From assembly GCA_012959595.1 (NCBI GenBank), contig DUCW01000044.1:1-11467 (forward strand): DNA of 11,467 bases. The letters run 5' to 3'. How positions within the stretch are numbered: position 1 is the stretch's first letter; each line of letters opens with the position of its first letter. Under the pieces are notes generated by a model. The model was not told where the DNA came from. It did not search any database and saw nothing but the letters and a program-made list of their open reading frames with translations. This document shows positions 1 through 7,370 of this stretch, one piece after another. The stretch is from Gemmatimonadota bacterium. GTDB lineage: Bacteria > Gemmatimonadota > Gemmatimonadetes > Longimicrobiales > Gaopeijiaceae. A program made the translations under genes and the position numbers.

Positions 1-1
1 A

Positions 2-1291
2 CTGAGTTCAGTCGAAGTGGCAAGGGCATTTCTCGATCGCATAGACCAACTTGATTCGATCTTTGATGCTTGGGTAAGGGTGGATCATGAAAGGGTCTTA
101 GCAGCTGCAAAGAAATATGATAAACAAAAGGCCTTGGATCGTGCGGTCGGAAAACTTCAAGGAGTTCCCATAGGATTTAAAGACATTTTTTTCACCAAAG
201 GGATTCCTACTACGGCTTGTTCTGAGGTGTACAAAGACTTCGTCCCAGAATATGATGCGAGATCCGTTCAATTGATCAAAGAAGCTGGTGGGATCATGTT
301 GGGTAAGACCGTGACTACCGAATTTGCTTGGACGGATCCGTCTTCCGCCAAGAATCCATGGAATTCTGAGCATACACCTGGAGGTTCCAGTAGTGGTTCG
401 GCTGTGGCGGTTGCCACTAAAATGTGTCCAGCGGCTTTGGGGTCGCAGACCGTGGGTTCAGTCCTTCGTCCAGCTTCTTACTGTGGCATAGTAGGGTTTA
501 AGCCTACGTTTGAAAGTGTGGACCGTTATGGTTTGATACCGTTTAGCCCCTCTTCGGACACAGTGGGATGGATGACACGATCCGTTGAGGACGCTGCTGT
601 GCTGTGGGAGGTTCTGCGTGATCCGAGTGCTAAGAATCCAGAATTGAGCTCTGTAAAGATTGATGATGATTCGTCTGTCGAAGGGGTAATTCCAGCGATT
701 CGGATTGGATTCATACGCGATTTTTTCCTGGAAGAGTCAGACGCAGAAACTCAGGATAATTTCAATAAAATCCTCTCAAATCTAGATGTTGCGGGGGCGA
801 TTGTAGATGAAGTTAGATTGCCGAAACATTTCCAGAATTTCATTCGCGATCAGAAAGTCATAACAGAAGTAGAAGGGGCCAGATTTCATCGAGGTATGTT
901 TGAAAAAGATCCTTCGTCCTACGGTCCACTACTGAGTGCCACTATAGAGAGCGGATTAAAGAGGAGCAGCAAACAGTATTCCACAGCTCTTGAGAGGCAG
1001 ATTGCATTCAAGACCGACATGGAATATTTGGCAACCGAAGTAGATGTACTTCTGACCCCCAGCACTCCTTCTCCGGCCCCGGCTGACCTTACTACTACGG
1101 GCAATGGTATGTTTCAGGGACCATGGAGTGCTTGTGGGTTGCCTGCACTGACTTTACCATCGGGCCTTTCATCTGCTGGATTGCCCTTGGGAGTTCAGTT
1201 GATAGGCCGATCGTTTGGTGACCAAAGTCTGTTGAAGAAGGCCAGGTGGTGTGAAACAGTGTTGGATATAGATTTTTCACCGTTAACTTGA
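2..1291 (+). CDS. Amidase-signature (AS) family amidohydrolase, 5' end cut by window edge
   Basis: Probable amide-bond hydrolase of the amidase-signature family (relatives include GatA, fatty-acid amide hydrolase and many bacterial amidases); the substrate cannot be told from sequence. The frame is open from base 2, and the five codons before the GTG at 17 (LSSVE) fit the usual family N-terminus, so the true start lies outside the window. Numbering from that GTG, the Ser-cisSer-Lys triad is visible: Lys55 in PIGFKD, Ser124 in the GGSSSGSA glycine/serine loop and nucleophile Ser148 in QTVGSVLRPAS, with the family 24-residue spacing between the serines. CGIVGFKPT follows. The usual GGS before the nucleophile reads VGS here. 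There is no signal peptide in the visible part, so it is likely cytoplasmic. About 429 residues are visible, near the lower end of family length. The gene ends 46 bp before the next plus-strand gene and is possibly co-transcribed with it. Confidence 0.93.
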   Translation: MSSVEVARAFLDRIDQLDSIFDAWVRVDHERVLAAAKKYDKQKALDRAVGKLQGVPIGFKDIFFTKGIPTTACSEVYKDFVPEYDARSVQLIKEAGGIMLGKTVTTEFAWTDPSSAKNPWNSEHTPGGSSSGSAVAVATKMCPAALGSQTVGSVLRPASYCGIVGFKPTFESVDRYGLIPFSPSSDTVGWMTRSVEDAAVLWEVLRDPSAKNPELSSVKIDDDSSVEGVIPAIRIGFIRDFFLEESDAETQDNFNKILSNLDVAGAIVDEVRLPKHFQNFIRDQKVITEVEGARFHRGMFEKDPSSYGPLLSATIESGLKRSSKQYSTALERQIAFKTDMEYLATEVDVLLTPSTPSPAPADLTTTGNGMFQGPWSACGLPALTLPSGLSSAGLPLGVQLIGRSFGDQSLLKKARWCETVLDIDFSPLT

Positions 1292-1322
1292 TTGAATCTT
1301 AAGGGCTTGGGATTTTTTGAAG

Positions 1323-1327
1323 AAGGA
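1323..1327 (+). promoter_or_regulatory. Ribosome binding site deciding the ATG 1338 start
   Basis: AAGGA lies 10 bases upstream of ATG 1338 and inside the longer frame that begins at TTG 1317. This favours the ATG over the TTG, which has only a T-rich run just before it. Confidence 0.6.
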
Positions 1328-1337
1328 TCTCCATAGA

Positions 1338-2642
1338 ATGGAAGGAACTGGCGAATCAACAACTGACGGTACTCTTCACTCTGCTCACGCCATCTTAGAG
1401 TCATTACTGAGAGGCTCTTTCCGAAATCAATTTATAGATGAATTGCTGGAAACCGGGGAATTCCCTAGAGCGATGAATGCTCTAAGGTCTAGTATGAAGC
1501 TTCACACCTTCAAATCATCTGGTAGCTTCTTTTCATTAGGGGATGTGGTGAAGACCTTGGATGATAGGACTAAAGCTGAAGGTTTCGAGGTTTTTCACTC
1601 CTGGAACCATAGTGATCATACCTTCAGTAATGACAACATTCCGGTACTGATGGTCGATCACGTTACTAGAATGGGCATTAAGGACCAGGATGAAAGAGCC
1701 TGTTTATCTCTGTTGTTAGACATCTACTTGTTTCATGTTCTGACTCTTTGCTCTATCCGGTCCTGGGATAACGATCAACCACAGGAGAATTTTGATAAAA
1801 TCACTCAGTTACTTGAGTGGCTTCAGGGGCCTTACGGAAGTGGTCATCAATTTGTTAAAAACGCTGAGACTCTTCTGGTTATGGCAGTTTCCCAGTACCA
1901 TCCGAGCGATCAAGCTTACGATGCACTAATTGAGAAAATCTGGACTCTTGATACTAAACGCCAGGTAAGATTTTCTCTCATTAGTACTGCGGTTTTAGGG
2001 GGCCATTTGAGGTGGGGCTCACGTGCTATGTACAGTCGCGATGTTGTGAAGATGCGTGCTGATAACGCGGGAGATTATCCTTGGTTGCTGTACTCTTTGA
2101 CCACACTGATGGAGGAGTATGTTCGCCTTCGAAGGAGTGGGATGGAAAACCAAGCTCGACAGAAAATCATAAAGGCACTGCTGAATGGACTAACTCCTGA
2201 TCCTTGGGCTTTCTTTCAAACACCTCCTCCAGTTTCTCTTGCACTCTATTTTGAGAAACATCAGGTGCTACAACAGCTTCTCGCTGAATATGCTGAAGAG
2301 CTGGCTACAGAGTTTGCTGCCTACCGACCTACATTGGAGAACTACTCTCCTTTGGCCTTCCACTTCAATTTCCCTCACAACGTTCTAAATGCACTTTTGA
2401 TGGTTTGTTTTTCTGAGGGATCGGTAGAACGGGTTCCCTTGAATGATTTATTGTTAGGTGAAACTTCCGATTCCCCCAAAAACGACAAATTAAAGGAAGT
2501 TGCCTTGAAACTCATGGTGTTTGCTGGGAGTAGACGGGATAGGGTGGGTCCCCAAGGAACGAAACTGATCATTTATGATCCACACGTGGGTTTAGCACAC
2601 TGCAATATGGTTCTTTCGACCATGAAAAAGTACCTCGTTTAG
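1338..2642 (+). CDS. Uncharacterised 434-residue protein
   Basis: I do not recognise the family. The frame extends to a TTG at 1317, but ATG 1338 is preferred because an AAGGA sequence at 1323-1327 sits about 10 bases before it. The product has no signal peptide or obvious membrane span, so it is probably cytoplasmic, and it looks mostly alpha-helical. Two His-rich stretches stand out: HSWNHSDH at residues 87-94 and PHVGLAHC near the C-terminus (His416, His421, Cys422). The middle part (roughly 115-330) is rich in Leu/Ala helices with scattered Trp, as in helical-repeat or helical-bundle proteins. It follows the amidase gene by 46 bp on the same strand. Its uninterrupted length and good ribosome binding site support a real gene. 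Metal binding through the His motifs is a guess. Confidence 0.8.
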   Translation: MEGTGESTTDGTLHSAHAILESLLRGSFRNQFIDELLETGEFPRAMNALRSSMKLHTFKSSGSFFSLGDVVKTLDDRTKAEGFEVFHSWNHSDHTFSNDNIPVLMVDHVTRMGIKDQDERACLSLLLDIYLFHVLTLCSIRSWDNDQPQENFDKITQLLEWLQGPYGSGHQFVKNAETLLVMAVSQYHPSDQAYDALIEKIWTLDTKRQVRFSLISTAVLGGHLRWGSRAMYSRDVVKMRADNAGDYPWLLYSLTTLMEEYVRLRRSGMENQARQKIIKALLNGLTPDPWAFFQTPPPVSLALYFEKHQVLQQLLAEYAEELATEFAAYRPTLENYSPLAFHFNFPHNVLNALLMVCFSEGSVERVPLNDLLLGETSDSPKNDKLKEVALKLMVFAGSRRDRVGPQGTKLIIYDPHVGLAHCNMVLSTMKKYLV

Positions 2643-2903
2643 ATTTGGATGGATGGGGAGAAGACTCACTTGAGTGCCCTAACCCTAGTGAGGTTTTCCT
2701 GCGAACTTAATTTAATGTGTGACAGTGAGGATTGAGGTTTAACGTGGGGACGTCTTGTGGCGTCTACTTATTTGTCTGTGGAAGTTGTCGGAGAGTGACC
2801 TCTTGTAACTCTGGTAGGTTTTGCTCATCTTCTGTCTGTTTTTGTTCATCTAGAGTTAATTTTGTCGTCTAATAGAAGACCTAATCAAGGCTATACCCAT
2901 AAA
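2643..2903. other. Non-coding gap before the DUF5916 gene
   Basis: About 260 bp with no convincing gene. It is moderately GC-balanced at the left and T-rich toward the right (2815-2870). It holds a weak hairpin at 2665-2692 just after the upstream stop. No clear -35/-10 pair was found by eye, although the downstream three-gene group presumably has its promoter here. Confidence 0.5.
2665..2692 (+). terminator. Weak hairpin, possible terminator after the 434-residue gene
   Basis: CTCACT (2665-2670) pairs with AGTGAG (2687-2692) across a 16-base loop, followed by GTTTTCC. The position, 23 bp after the stop at 2642, suits a terminator. The stem is only 6 bp, the loop is long and the T-run short, so this is a weak candidate. 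Confidence 0.25.
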
Positions 2904-5180
2904 ATGTCACCCTCTCCGAATCAGTCAGTTTTTCCCATTTTGTTCAGGAGCATTCTGAAGAGATTCCATGCAAAGACTGTTCTGGGCCTAGTGTTTTTTT
3001 CTATTCAGGCATCGACACTTTCCCTTTCAGGACTTCAACAAGCTTCGAATTTTCCTGAGCTTAATGCTGAAAGAGTGATCGAACCTCCGGTAATTGATGG
3101 GATATTAGATGAAAACATATGGAGATCAGCTCCCAGGATTTCAAGGTTTGTTCAACAAGAGCCTTCAGAAGGATCTCCTGCAAGTGAGGAAACCCAGGTA
3201 TATGTTGTTTATGATGACGATGCCCTCTACCTAGGTGTACGTGCCTTTGACTCTGACCTGGAAGGGGAAGTCTCGAGTGAGATGAGAAGAGACTCTGATC
3301 GGATCTTGGATGAGGATTATTTTGCGTTAATCCTGGACACTTTCAAAGATTCCAGGTCAGGATATATGTTTGTGGTGAGCCCCTTGGGAGCGAAACTAGA
3401 ACAACAGGTATTTGAAGAGGGGGAGGGTGGTCGGCCCGGCTGGCCCTCTCCGAATATAAATCGCAATTGGGATGGAGTTTGGGAAGCCGGAACCCGAATC
3501 ACTGCAGAAGGGTGGACAGCTGAGATTGCCATTCCAATGGTGACATTGAGATTTCCCGAAGTAAGTCGACAGGTCTGGGGTGTAAACTTCAAGCGGAACA
3601 TTAGAAGAAAAAATGAGCAAGTTTATTGGGCACCCATTCCTCAGGCGTATGACCTCACCAGGGTTAGTTTGGCTGGAAATATAGTCGGAATGGAAGATTT
3701 GAGCAGAGGAATGGACCTTCGGGTAAAAACATTCCTCGTGGCTGGAGGCTCGAGGAATCAGGCAGGCGGCCAGACCAGTAATTCCAGCCATGGAGATTTC
3801 GGGTTGGATTTGAAATACGGTGTTACTGCAGGGCTCAATCTTGATGTAACTGTAAATACTGATTTTGCTCAGGCAGAGGTGGACGACGAGAAAATAAACC
3901 TCACGAGATTTCCACTGTTTTTTCCTGAAAAAAGAGAATTTTTCTTAGAGAACGCTGGTCAGTTTAACATAGGGGCGGTAAGTGTTGTTGGTCGCACAGC
4001 CGATCTATTTTTTAGTCGTCGGATCGGACTGACAACCACTGGTGATCAAGTTCCAATTTTAGGAGGAGCTCGTCTTACGGGTAAGGTTGGGCGGAATAAT
4101 ATCGCTCTGATGGATATTCAGACCGATGAAGCATTTGGCAAGAAAGGAGACAATTTCCTTGTTGCTCGTTATAGCCGAGATATAATGGGCCGCTCCAAGG
4201 TTGGAGGTATGGTAATTAATAAAAAGACCATTGGAGATACACATTTCAATAGAACTATCGCAGCTGACATGACGTTGGTACCTCAGGAAAATCTAACGAT
4301 ACAGGGATTCTTATCTAAGACGTCAACGCCTGAGATGTTAGGTAAAGATATGGGATCGAGCTTGCATGTAGCTTATTTGGATAGAAACTGGAATGTGTAT
4401 GGATCCTACTTGGATCTCGGAGAGAATTTTAATCCAGAAGTGGGCTTCGTACCTAGAAATGGTATCCGTACCTCAAAATTCCATTTTGAACCAACCCCTC
4501 GTCCGGGCAGGTTGGGAATTCGACTCTTGCAGCCGATGATTAATCTGACCAACACCACAGATCAGAGTAATAAGCTTGTAACCAGGCGTATTCATTACAT
4601 GCTTGGTATGGGCTTTGAAAGTGGAGCAAGTGCAATAGTGATGTATAACGCTAGTTTCGAAAGATTGGACAAGCCGTTTGCGGTGCAGGAAGGTGTAGTC
4701 ATACCAGTCGGCGATTATAATTTCGGTGATTGGCGATTCATGTACAACACAGATCCATCCAGGAAAGTTTATTCAACCATGACTTATTCACCCCAGACCT
4801 TCTTTGATGGAACACGGACCGATGTAGATCTGAAACTCGGAGTTCGTTTAGGGAACCGGTTATCCACAGAAGGTCAGTACGTGCAAAATAAAGTCGATCT
4901 TCCAACTGGAGACTTCACTTTACGAGTTGGTGCTTTGAAGGTGGACTATGCACTGTCTCCAGTGATGACCCTCAGAACGATTACTCAATACAACTCTTTG
5001 ACGAAACAATGGAGCACGAGTGCCCGTTTTAACTATATTTACCGACCAGGCAGTGACATTTATCTTGTTTTTGATGAACTGAGTCAGGATTGGTATTCGA
5101 GAGACCACGGTCTGGGAACGGGTCTGGGATCGAGGAACAGGCGTATCCTTCTTAAATTCACATATCTTTTTTCAAGGTGA
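2904..5180 (+). CDS. DUF5916 outer-membrane beta-barrel protein with N-terminal CBM9-like domain
   Basis: Envelope protein with a carbohydrate-binding-family-9-like domain followed by a DUF5916 barrel; its biochemical role is not established, and glycan or ligand binding at the surface is only suggested by the CBM9-like fold. Numbering from ATG 2904, a basic stretch (Lys19, Arg20, Lys24) precedes a hydrophobic segment at about 25-42, as in a Sec signal peptide. The CBM9-like part (about 60-250) opens with PVIDGILDENIW and contains EGWTAEIAIP. The barrel carries the DUF5916 hallmarks DFAQAEVDDEKINLTRF (320 onward) and FFPEKREFFLEN (339-350). Alternating amphipathic strands run to an aromatic C-terminus (KFTYLFSR), typical of outer-membrane barrels. 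A TTG at 2862 would add 14 residues, but neither start has a strong ribosome binding site. The gene ends 28 bp before the GreA-like gene. At 758 residues it is of usual size and intact. Confidence 0.92.
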   Translation: MSPSPNQSVFPILFRSILKRFHAKTVLGLVFFSIQASTLSLSGLQQASNFPELNAERVIEPPVIDGILDENIWRSAPRISRFVQQEPSEGSPASEETQVYVVYDDDALYLGVRAFDSDLEGEVSSEMRRDSDRILDEDYFALILDTFKDSRSGYMFVVSPLGAKLEQQVFEEGEGGRPGWPSPNINRNWDGVWEAGTRITAEGWTAEIAIPMVTLRFPEVSRQVWGVNFKRNIRRKNEQVYWAPIPQAYDLTRVSLAGNIVGMEDLSRGMDLRVKTFLVAGGSRNQAGGQTSNSSHGDFGLDLKYGVTAGLNLDVTVNTDFAQAEVDDEKINLTRFPLFFPEKREFFLENAGQFNIGAVSVVGRTADLFFSRRIGLTTTGDQVPILGGARLTGKVGRNNIALMDIQTDEAFGKKGDNFLVARYSRDIMGRSKVGGMVINKKTIGDTHFNRTIAADMTLVPQENLTIQGFLSKTSTPEMLGKDMGSSLHVAYLDRNWNVYGSYLDLGENFNPEVGFVPRNGIRTSKFHFEPTPRPGRLGIRLLQPMINLTNTTDQSNKLVTRRIHYMLGMGFESGASAIVMYNASFERLDKPFAVQEGVVIPVGDYNFGDWRFMYNTDPSRKVYSTMTYSPQTFFDGTRTDVDLKLGVRLGNRLSTEGQYVQNKVDLPTGDFTLRVGALKVDYALSPVMTLRTITQYNSLTKQWSTSARFNYIYRPGSDIYLVFDELSQDWYSRDHGLGTGLGSRNRRILLKFTYLFSR

Positions 5181-5208
5181 TTTTTTGGGTAATAAGGGGT
5201 TCAAATAA

Positions 5209-5694
5209 ATGTTAGATGAGATTCGAGAAAAACTTGAAGGTGAGATAGAAGAGCTTCTCCACGAACTGCATGTGATTCTTCCGGAACGTATTGAGAAAGC
5301 CGTGGAGTTAGGGGATCTGCGAGAAAATTCTGAGTATAAATCTTCTTTGGAACGTCAGCAGTTCGTCCAGGCGAGGTTGGGACACTTAACAGGTAGGATG
5401 AGCGAACTGTCCAAAATTGACGTGAGTGCTATGCCCTCCGACCGAATAGGGTTTGGATCCAAAATTGATATTCGAGATTTAGAGATGAAGAAAGAAACTC
5501 AGGTGACTATTGTAGCGGGTGATATGATAGAACTTGGAGGTGGTGAGGTTTCTATGTCATCCGCAATTGGCCGTGGACTCATGGGGGCTCGGGAGAATGA
5601 AGAAGTGACTGTAGAGCTTCCTATGGGACCAAGACAGTTCAAGGTGTTGAAAGTCCTTACTCTGCCAGAGCAGATGGGGATCAAAAAGAAATAA
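5209..5694 (+). CDS. greA: GreA/GreB-family transcription elongation (transcript cleavage) factor
   Basis: Cytoplasmic RNA polymerase secondary-channel factor that stimulates cleavage of backtracked transcripts. The N-terminal coiled coil (about 1-75) holds the acidic tip GDLRENSEY, with Asp36 and Glu39 in the positions of the Mg-coordinating D41 and E44 of E. coli GreA, so catalytic stimulation should be intact. The C-terminal FKBP-like domain (about 80-155) shows the expected SMSSAIGRGLMG and EVTVELP blocks. At 161 residues it matches family length, but the N-terminus before the coiled coil is a few residues shorter than in E. coli GreA. An AAGGGG at 5194-5199 lies 9 bases before the ATG, a strong start. 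It sits 28 bp after the DUF5916 gene and 43 bp before the redoxin gene, so co-transcription is likely. It could be a paralogue rather than the only GreA of the genome; the symbol denotes the family. Confidence 0.9.
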   Translation: MLDEIREKLEGEIEELLHELHVILPERIEKAVELGDLRENSEYKSSLERQQFVQARLGHLTGRMSELSKIDVSAMPSDRIGFGSKIDIRDLEMKKETQVTIVAGDMIELGGGEVSMSSAIGRGLMGARENEEVTVELPMGPRQFKVLKVLTLPEQMGIKKK

Positions 5695-5737
5695 GAGACT
5701 GGAAGATTATCGAGTTCGACTTGCGGGAGAGAGACAT

Positions 5738-6313
5738 ATGGTAGAGACACGATCAGCTATGGCTCCGTTAGGTATGAGTGCTCCTCAGTTTTCTCTTGCA
5801 GATACTCAGGGTAATTTAGTCTCACTTAGAGCCTTCGAAGGTGCCCCCGCCTTATTGGTAATGTTTCTTTGTAATCATTGTCCATTTGTTAAGAATTTAC
5901 AGATGGATCTAGCTGGCTTAGTTCAAGAGTATCAAGAGATGGGTCTTGTAGCGGTAGCTATTAACTCGAACGATTTCACTCAATATCCTGATGATAATCC
6001 GGACCGGATGGCGGAGGAGGTTAATAAAGCAGGCTACACCTTCCCCTACCTCATAGACGAAGATCAATCTGTAGCTAAAGAATATAGAGCGGCATGTACA
6101 CCAGACTTCTTCCTGTTCGATAATAAACAAGAACTTTTTTACAGAGGTCAGTTTGACAATAGTCGTCCCAGTAATGACGTGGCTATTACTGGGGTCGATC
6201 TAGGAAGAGCGATTAAATTGGCACTCCAGGGTGAGGAGTTTTGTGGAGTGCAAAAACCTAGTATCGGTTGCAATATAAAATGGAAAAGTGGGAATCAACC
6301 AGATTATTTCTAG
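5738..6313 (+). CDS. Thioredoxin-fold redoxin (PRX_like1 / AhpC-TSA-related)
   Basis: Thioredoxin-fold protein of the AhpC/TSA-related PRX_like1 group, probably a thiol oxidoreductase; the substrate is unknown. The N-terminal APQFSLADTQGNLVSL is the usual redoxin opening. The active-site motif is CNHCPFV (Cys45, Cys48), followed by the cis-proline in CTPDFF (Thr121-Pro122, with an extra Cys120). The C-terminus carries CGVQKPSIGCNIKWK (Cys169, Cys178), characteristic of this subgroup. There is no signal peptide, so it is likely cytoplasmic, which separates it from exported TlpA-type proteins. A GGAGAG at 5726-5731 precedes ATG 5738. An internal ATG at 5759 is possible but lacks as good a site. 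At 191 residues it is of family length. It is the last gene of the plus-strand run and faces the minus-strand M50B gene across a 312-bp gap. Confidence 0.9.
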   Translation: MVETRSAMAPLGMSAPQFSLADTQGNLVSLRAFEGAPALLVMFLCNHCPFVKNLQMDLAGLVQEYQEMGLVAVAINSNDFTQYPDDNPDRMAEEVNKAGYTFPYLIDEDQSVAKEYRAACTPDFFLFDNKQELFYRGQFDNSRPSNDVAITGVDLGRAIKLALQGEEFCGVQKPSIGCNIKWKSGNQPDYF

Positions 6314-6479
6314 ATTTTATAAGTTTAGTTCAGGTTGTCAATCGGGCCTTTTCTTCTGCTAGTATTTGGCACGATATCCGCCAATGGCACACACTAGGTT
6401 AGGCTGATTACGACCTTCGAGATCGAAGCGGCGATCGCTTGCCCGTTGCCAAACAAGGCAGAGTTAGTGAATTAGACAA

Positions 6480-6509
6480 TTGACCACATCCTTTGTTTTA
6501 AGTTAAAAC
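6480..6509 (+). promoter_or_regulatory. Sigma70-like promoter candidate in the convergent gap
   Basis: TTGACC (6480-6485, five of six matches to TTGACA) and TAAAAC (6504-6509, four of six to TATAAT) are separated by 18 bases. No gene follows on the plus strand, so a transcript would be a small RNA or antisense to the M50B gene. Matches of this quality occur by chance in AT-rich DNA. Confidence 0.25.
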
Positions 6510-6605
6510 CGGAGCACTTCCTGTAAGACATTTCTATAAGTACTGATTATGTCATCATTCCAGATAAACAAAGGTAAAATATTCCTATGTTCAATTAGAG
6601 CAGGT

Positions 6606-6623
6606 GCCAACTCTTTTGTTGGC
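6606..6623. terminator. Hairpin at the 3' end of the M50B gene
   Basis: GCCAAC (6606-6611) pairs perfectly with GTTGGC (6618-6623) over a 6-base loop. It begins only 2 bp past the minus-strand stop at 6626-6628. On the minus strand no T-run follows, whereas on the plus strand TTTC follows, so a classical rho-independent terminator is not clear in either direction. Its location between converging genes makes termination or 3'-end stabilisation the best guess. Confidence 0.45.
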
Positions 6624-6625
6624 TT

Positions 6626-7297
6626 TCAGGGATTTCTGTAGAGCCAGAAAATCAACTTGAAGGAGCTAAAAAGAGCTAGGGTTATCCACAAAGTTCCCCA
6701 GAAAACCACAGACACACCTGTGAGGTTGGTCAGCATGGTTGCATCGGAGCTGAGTCCAGGATGATCGAGTATGTCGCTCTTGATGTCTAAGATAGCGTAG
6801 AGACAGCTGGTCAACCCCAGGATTAATTGAACTTTCTGATTTTGAGACTTGGAAAATTCGACTGCTACAAAGAGTAAGACTAATCCAAAAATCAGACCAA
6901 ACAGGATACCGAAAAAATTGTGTATGTAAGCCATAGTGAGGGCTATGACGATAATACTCAGAAACATAGTCAGAAGCCTGGCATCGATCTTTTTATGTTT
7001 CCCAGCAACTGCTAGGAATATTCCCCAGATCAGGCTTCCTAAATATCCAGCCGTTAGAGTCATGAATGGTTCTCCTCCTGGGCAGTAACAAGCCCCACCC
7101 TGGTTGGGATCAAGAATGATTTGATCTATTCGGCCACCTGTTGCTAGAGCCATCATTCCATGGCTTATCTCATGCAGGAAAACGACGAAGATTTTTATGG
7201 GGTAGATCACGGGAGTGTCCCATAGGAACCATAGTGCCAGGAAGTACCCTGAGAAAAAACTCAGGAACACCAGTTTGGATTTAAAAGAAGCGTTCAT
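6626..7297 (-). CDS. M50B-like integral membrane zinc metalloprotease
   Basis: Small membrane protein of the M50B-like peptidase group, related to site-2 proteases that cleave substrates within or near the membrane. Residues 42-46 read HEISH, a match to the HEXXH zinc motif, set in a hydrophobic segment and followed by GMMALATGGRID, as in the family. The GGACYCPGG loop (68-75) and TAGYLGSLIWG (82-92) are typical next blocks. SCLYAILDIKSD (164-175) supplies Asp171, the likely further zinc ligand. Several hydrophobic spans are visible, at about 8-26, 30-50, 82-98, 108-147 and 192-220. At 223 residues it is of normal length for this compact group, with no PDZ or CBS domain. The ATG at 7297-7295 has only a poor ribosome binding site. 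It lies 67 bp downstream of the parvulin gene and may share its transcript. The natural substrate is unknown. Confidence 0.88.
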   Translation of the reverse strand: MNASFKSKLVFLSFFSGYFLALWFLWDTPVIYPIKIFVVFLHEISHGMMALATGGRIDQIILDPNQGGACYCPGGEPFMTLTAGYLGSLIWGIFLAVAGKHKKIDARLLTMFLSIIVIALTMAYIHNFFGILFGLIFGLVLLFVAVEFSKSQNQKVQLILGLTSCLYAILDIKSDILDHPGLSSDATMLTNLTGVSVVFWGTLWITLALFSSFKLIFWLYRNP

Positions 7298-7309
7298 CTT
7301 TTAATCAAT

Positions 7310-7325
7310 CCCAGAAAATTCTGGG
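7310..7325. repeat. Perfect inverted repeat upstream of the M50B start
   Basis: CCCAGAA (7310-7316) and TTCTGGG (7319-7325) form a perfect dyad with a 2-base centre, beginning 12 bp before the M50B start codon. As RNA it would fold into a stem ahead of the start codon; as DNA it is a possible operator. No T-run follows on the minus strand, so a terminator is less likely. Confidence 0.55.
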
Positions 7326-7356
7326 TTCGTCATGGTACTGTTTGGTGTGACCAGGG

Positions 7357-7370
7357 CCTTGAATTCAAGG
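7357..7370. repeat. 14-bp perfect palindrome across the parvulin stop codon
   Basis: CCTTGAATTCAAGG is fully self-complementary and includes the minus-strand TGA stop (7365-7367). As RNA it could form a short stem with an AATT loop. It is not followed by a T-run on the minus strand. It could mark a transcript end, a protein site, or be chance. Confidence 0.45.

Larger units (their letters stand above)
6314..6625. other. Convergent intergenic region with several hairpins
   Basis: This gap between two converging genes holds no convincing ORF or tRNA. Small inverted repeats are present: TTGGC/GCCAA (6366-6384, 9-base loop), CTTCGA/TCGAAG (6415-6428) and AAGCG/CGCTT (6426-6440). A stronger GCCAAC/GTTGGC hairpin lies at 6606-6623. 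The right half (about 6480-6600) is AT-rich and contains a promoter-like pair. Confidence 0.6.

Noticed and set aside
2862..2864. TTG as start of the DUF5916 gene
   Set aside because: It has no good ribosome binding site and adds 14 polar residues before the signal peptide; ATG 2904 is simpler, though its own site is also weak, so the choice is not certain.
3396..3791. 131-codon minus-strand open frame inside the DUF5916 gene
   Set aside because: It is antisense to a strongly conserved reading frame with clear domain motifs, and its translation shows no family features.
6366..6440. Stem-loop cluster considered as a tRNA or riboswitch
   Set aside because: No acceptor stem, anticodon arm or standard T-loop can be assembled, and the stems are only 5-6 bp with no adjacent downstream gene to regulate on the plus strand.
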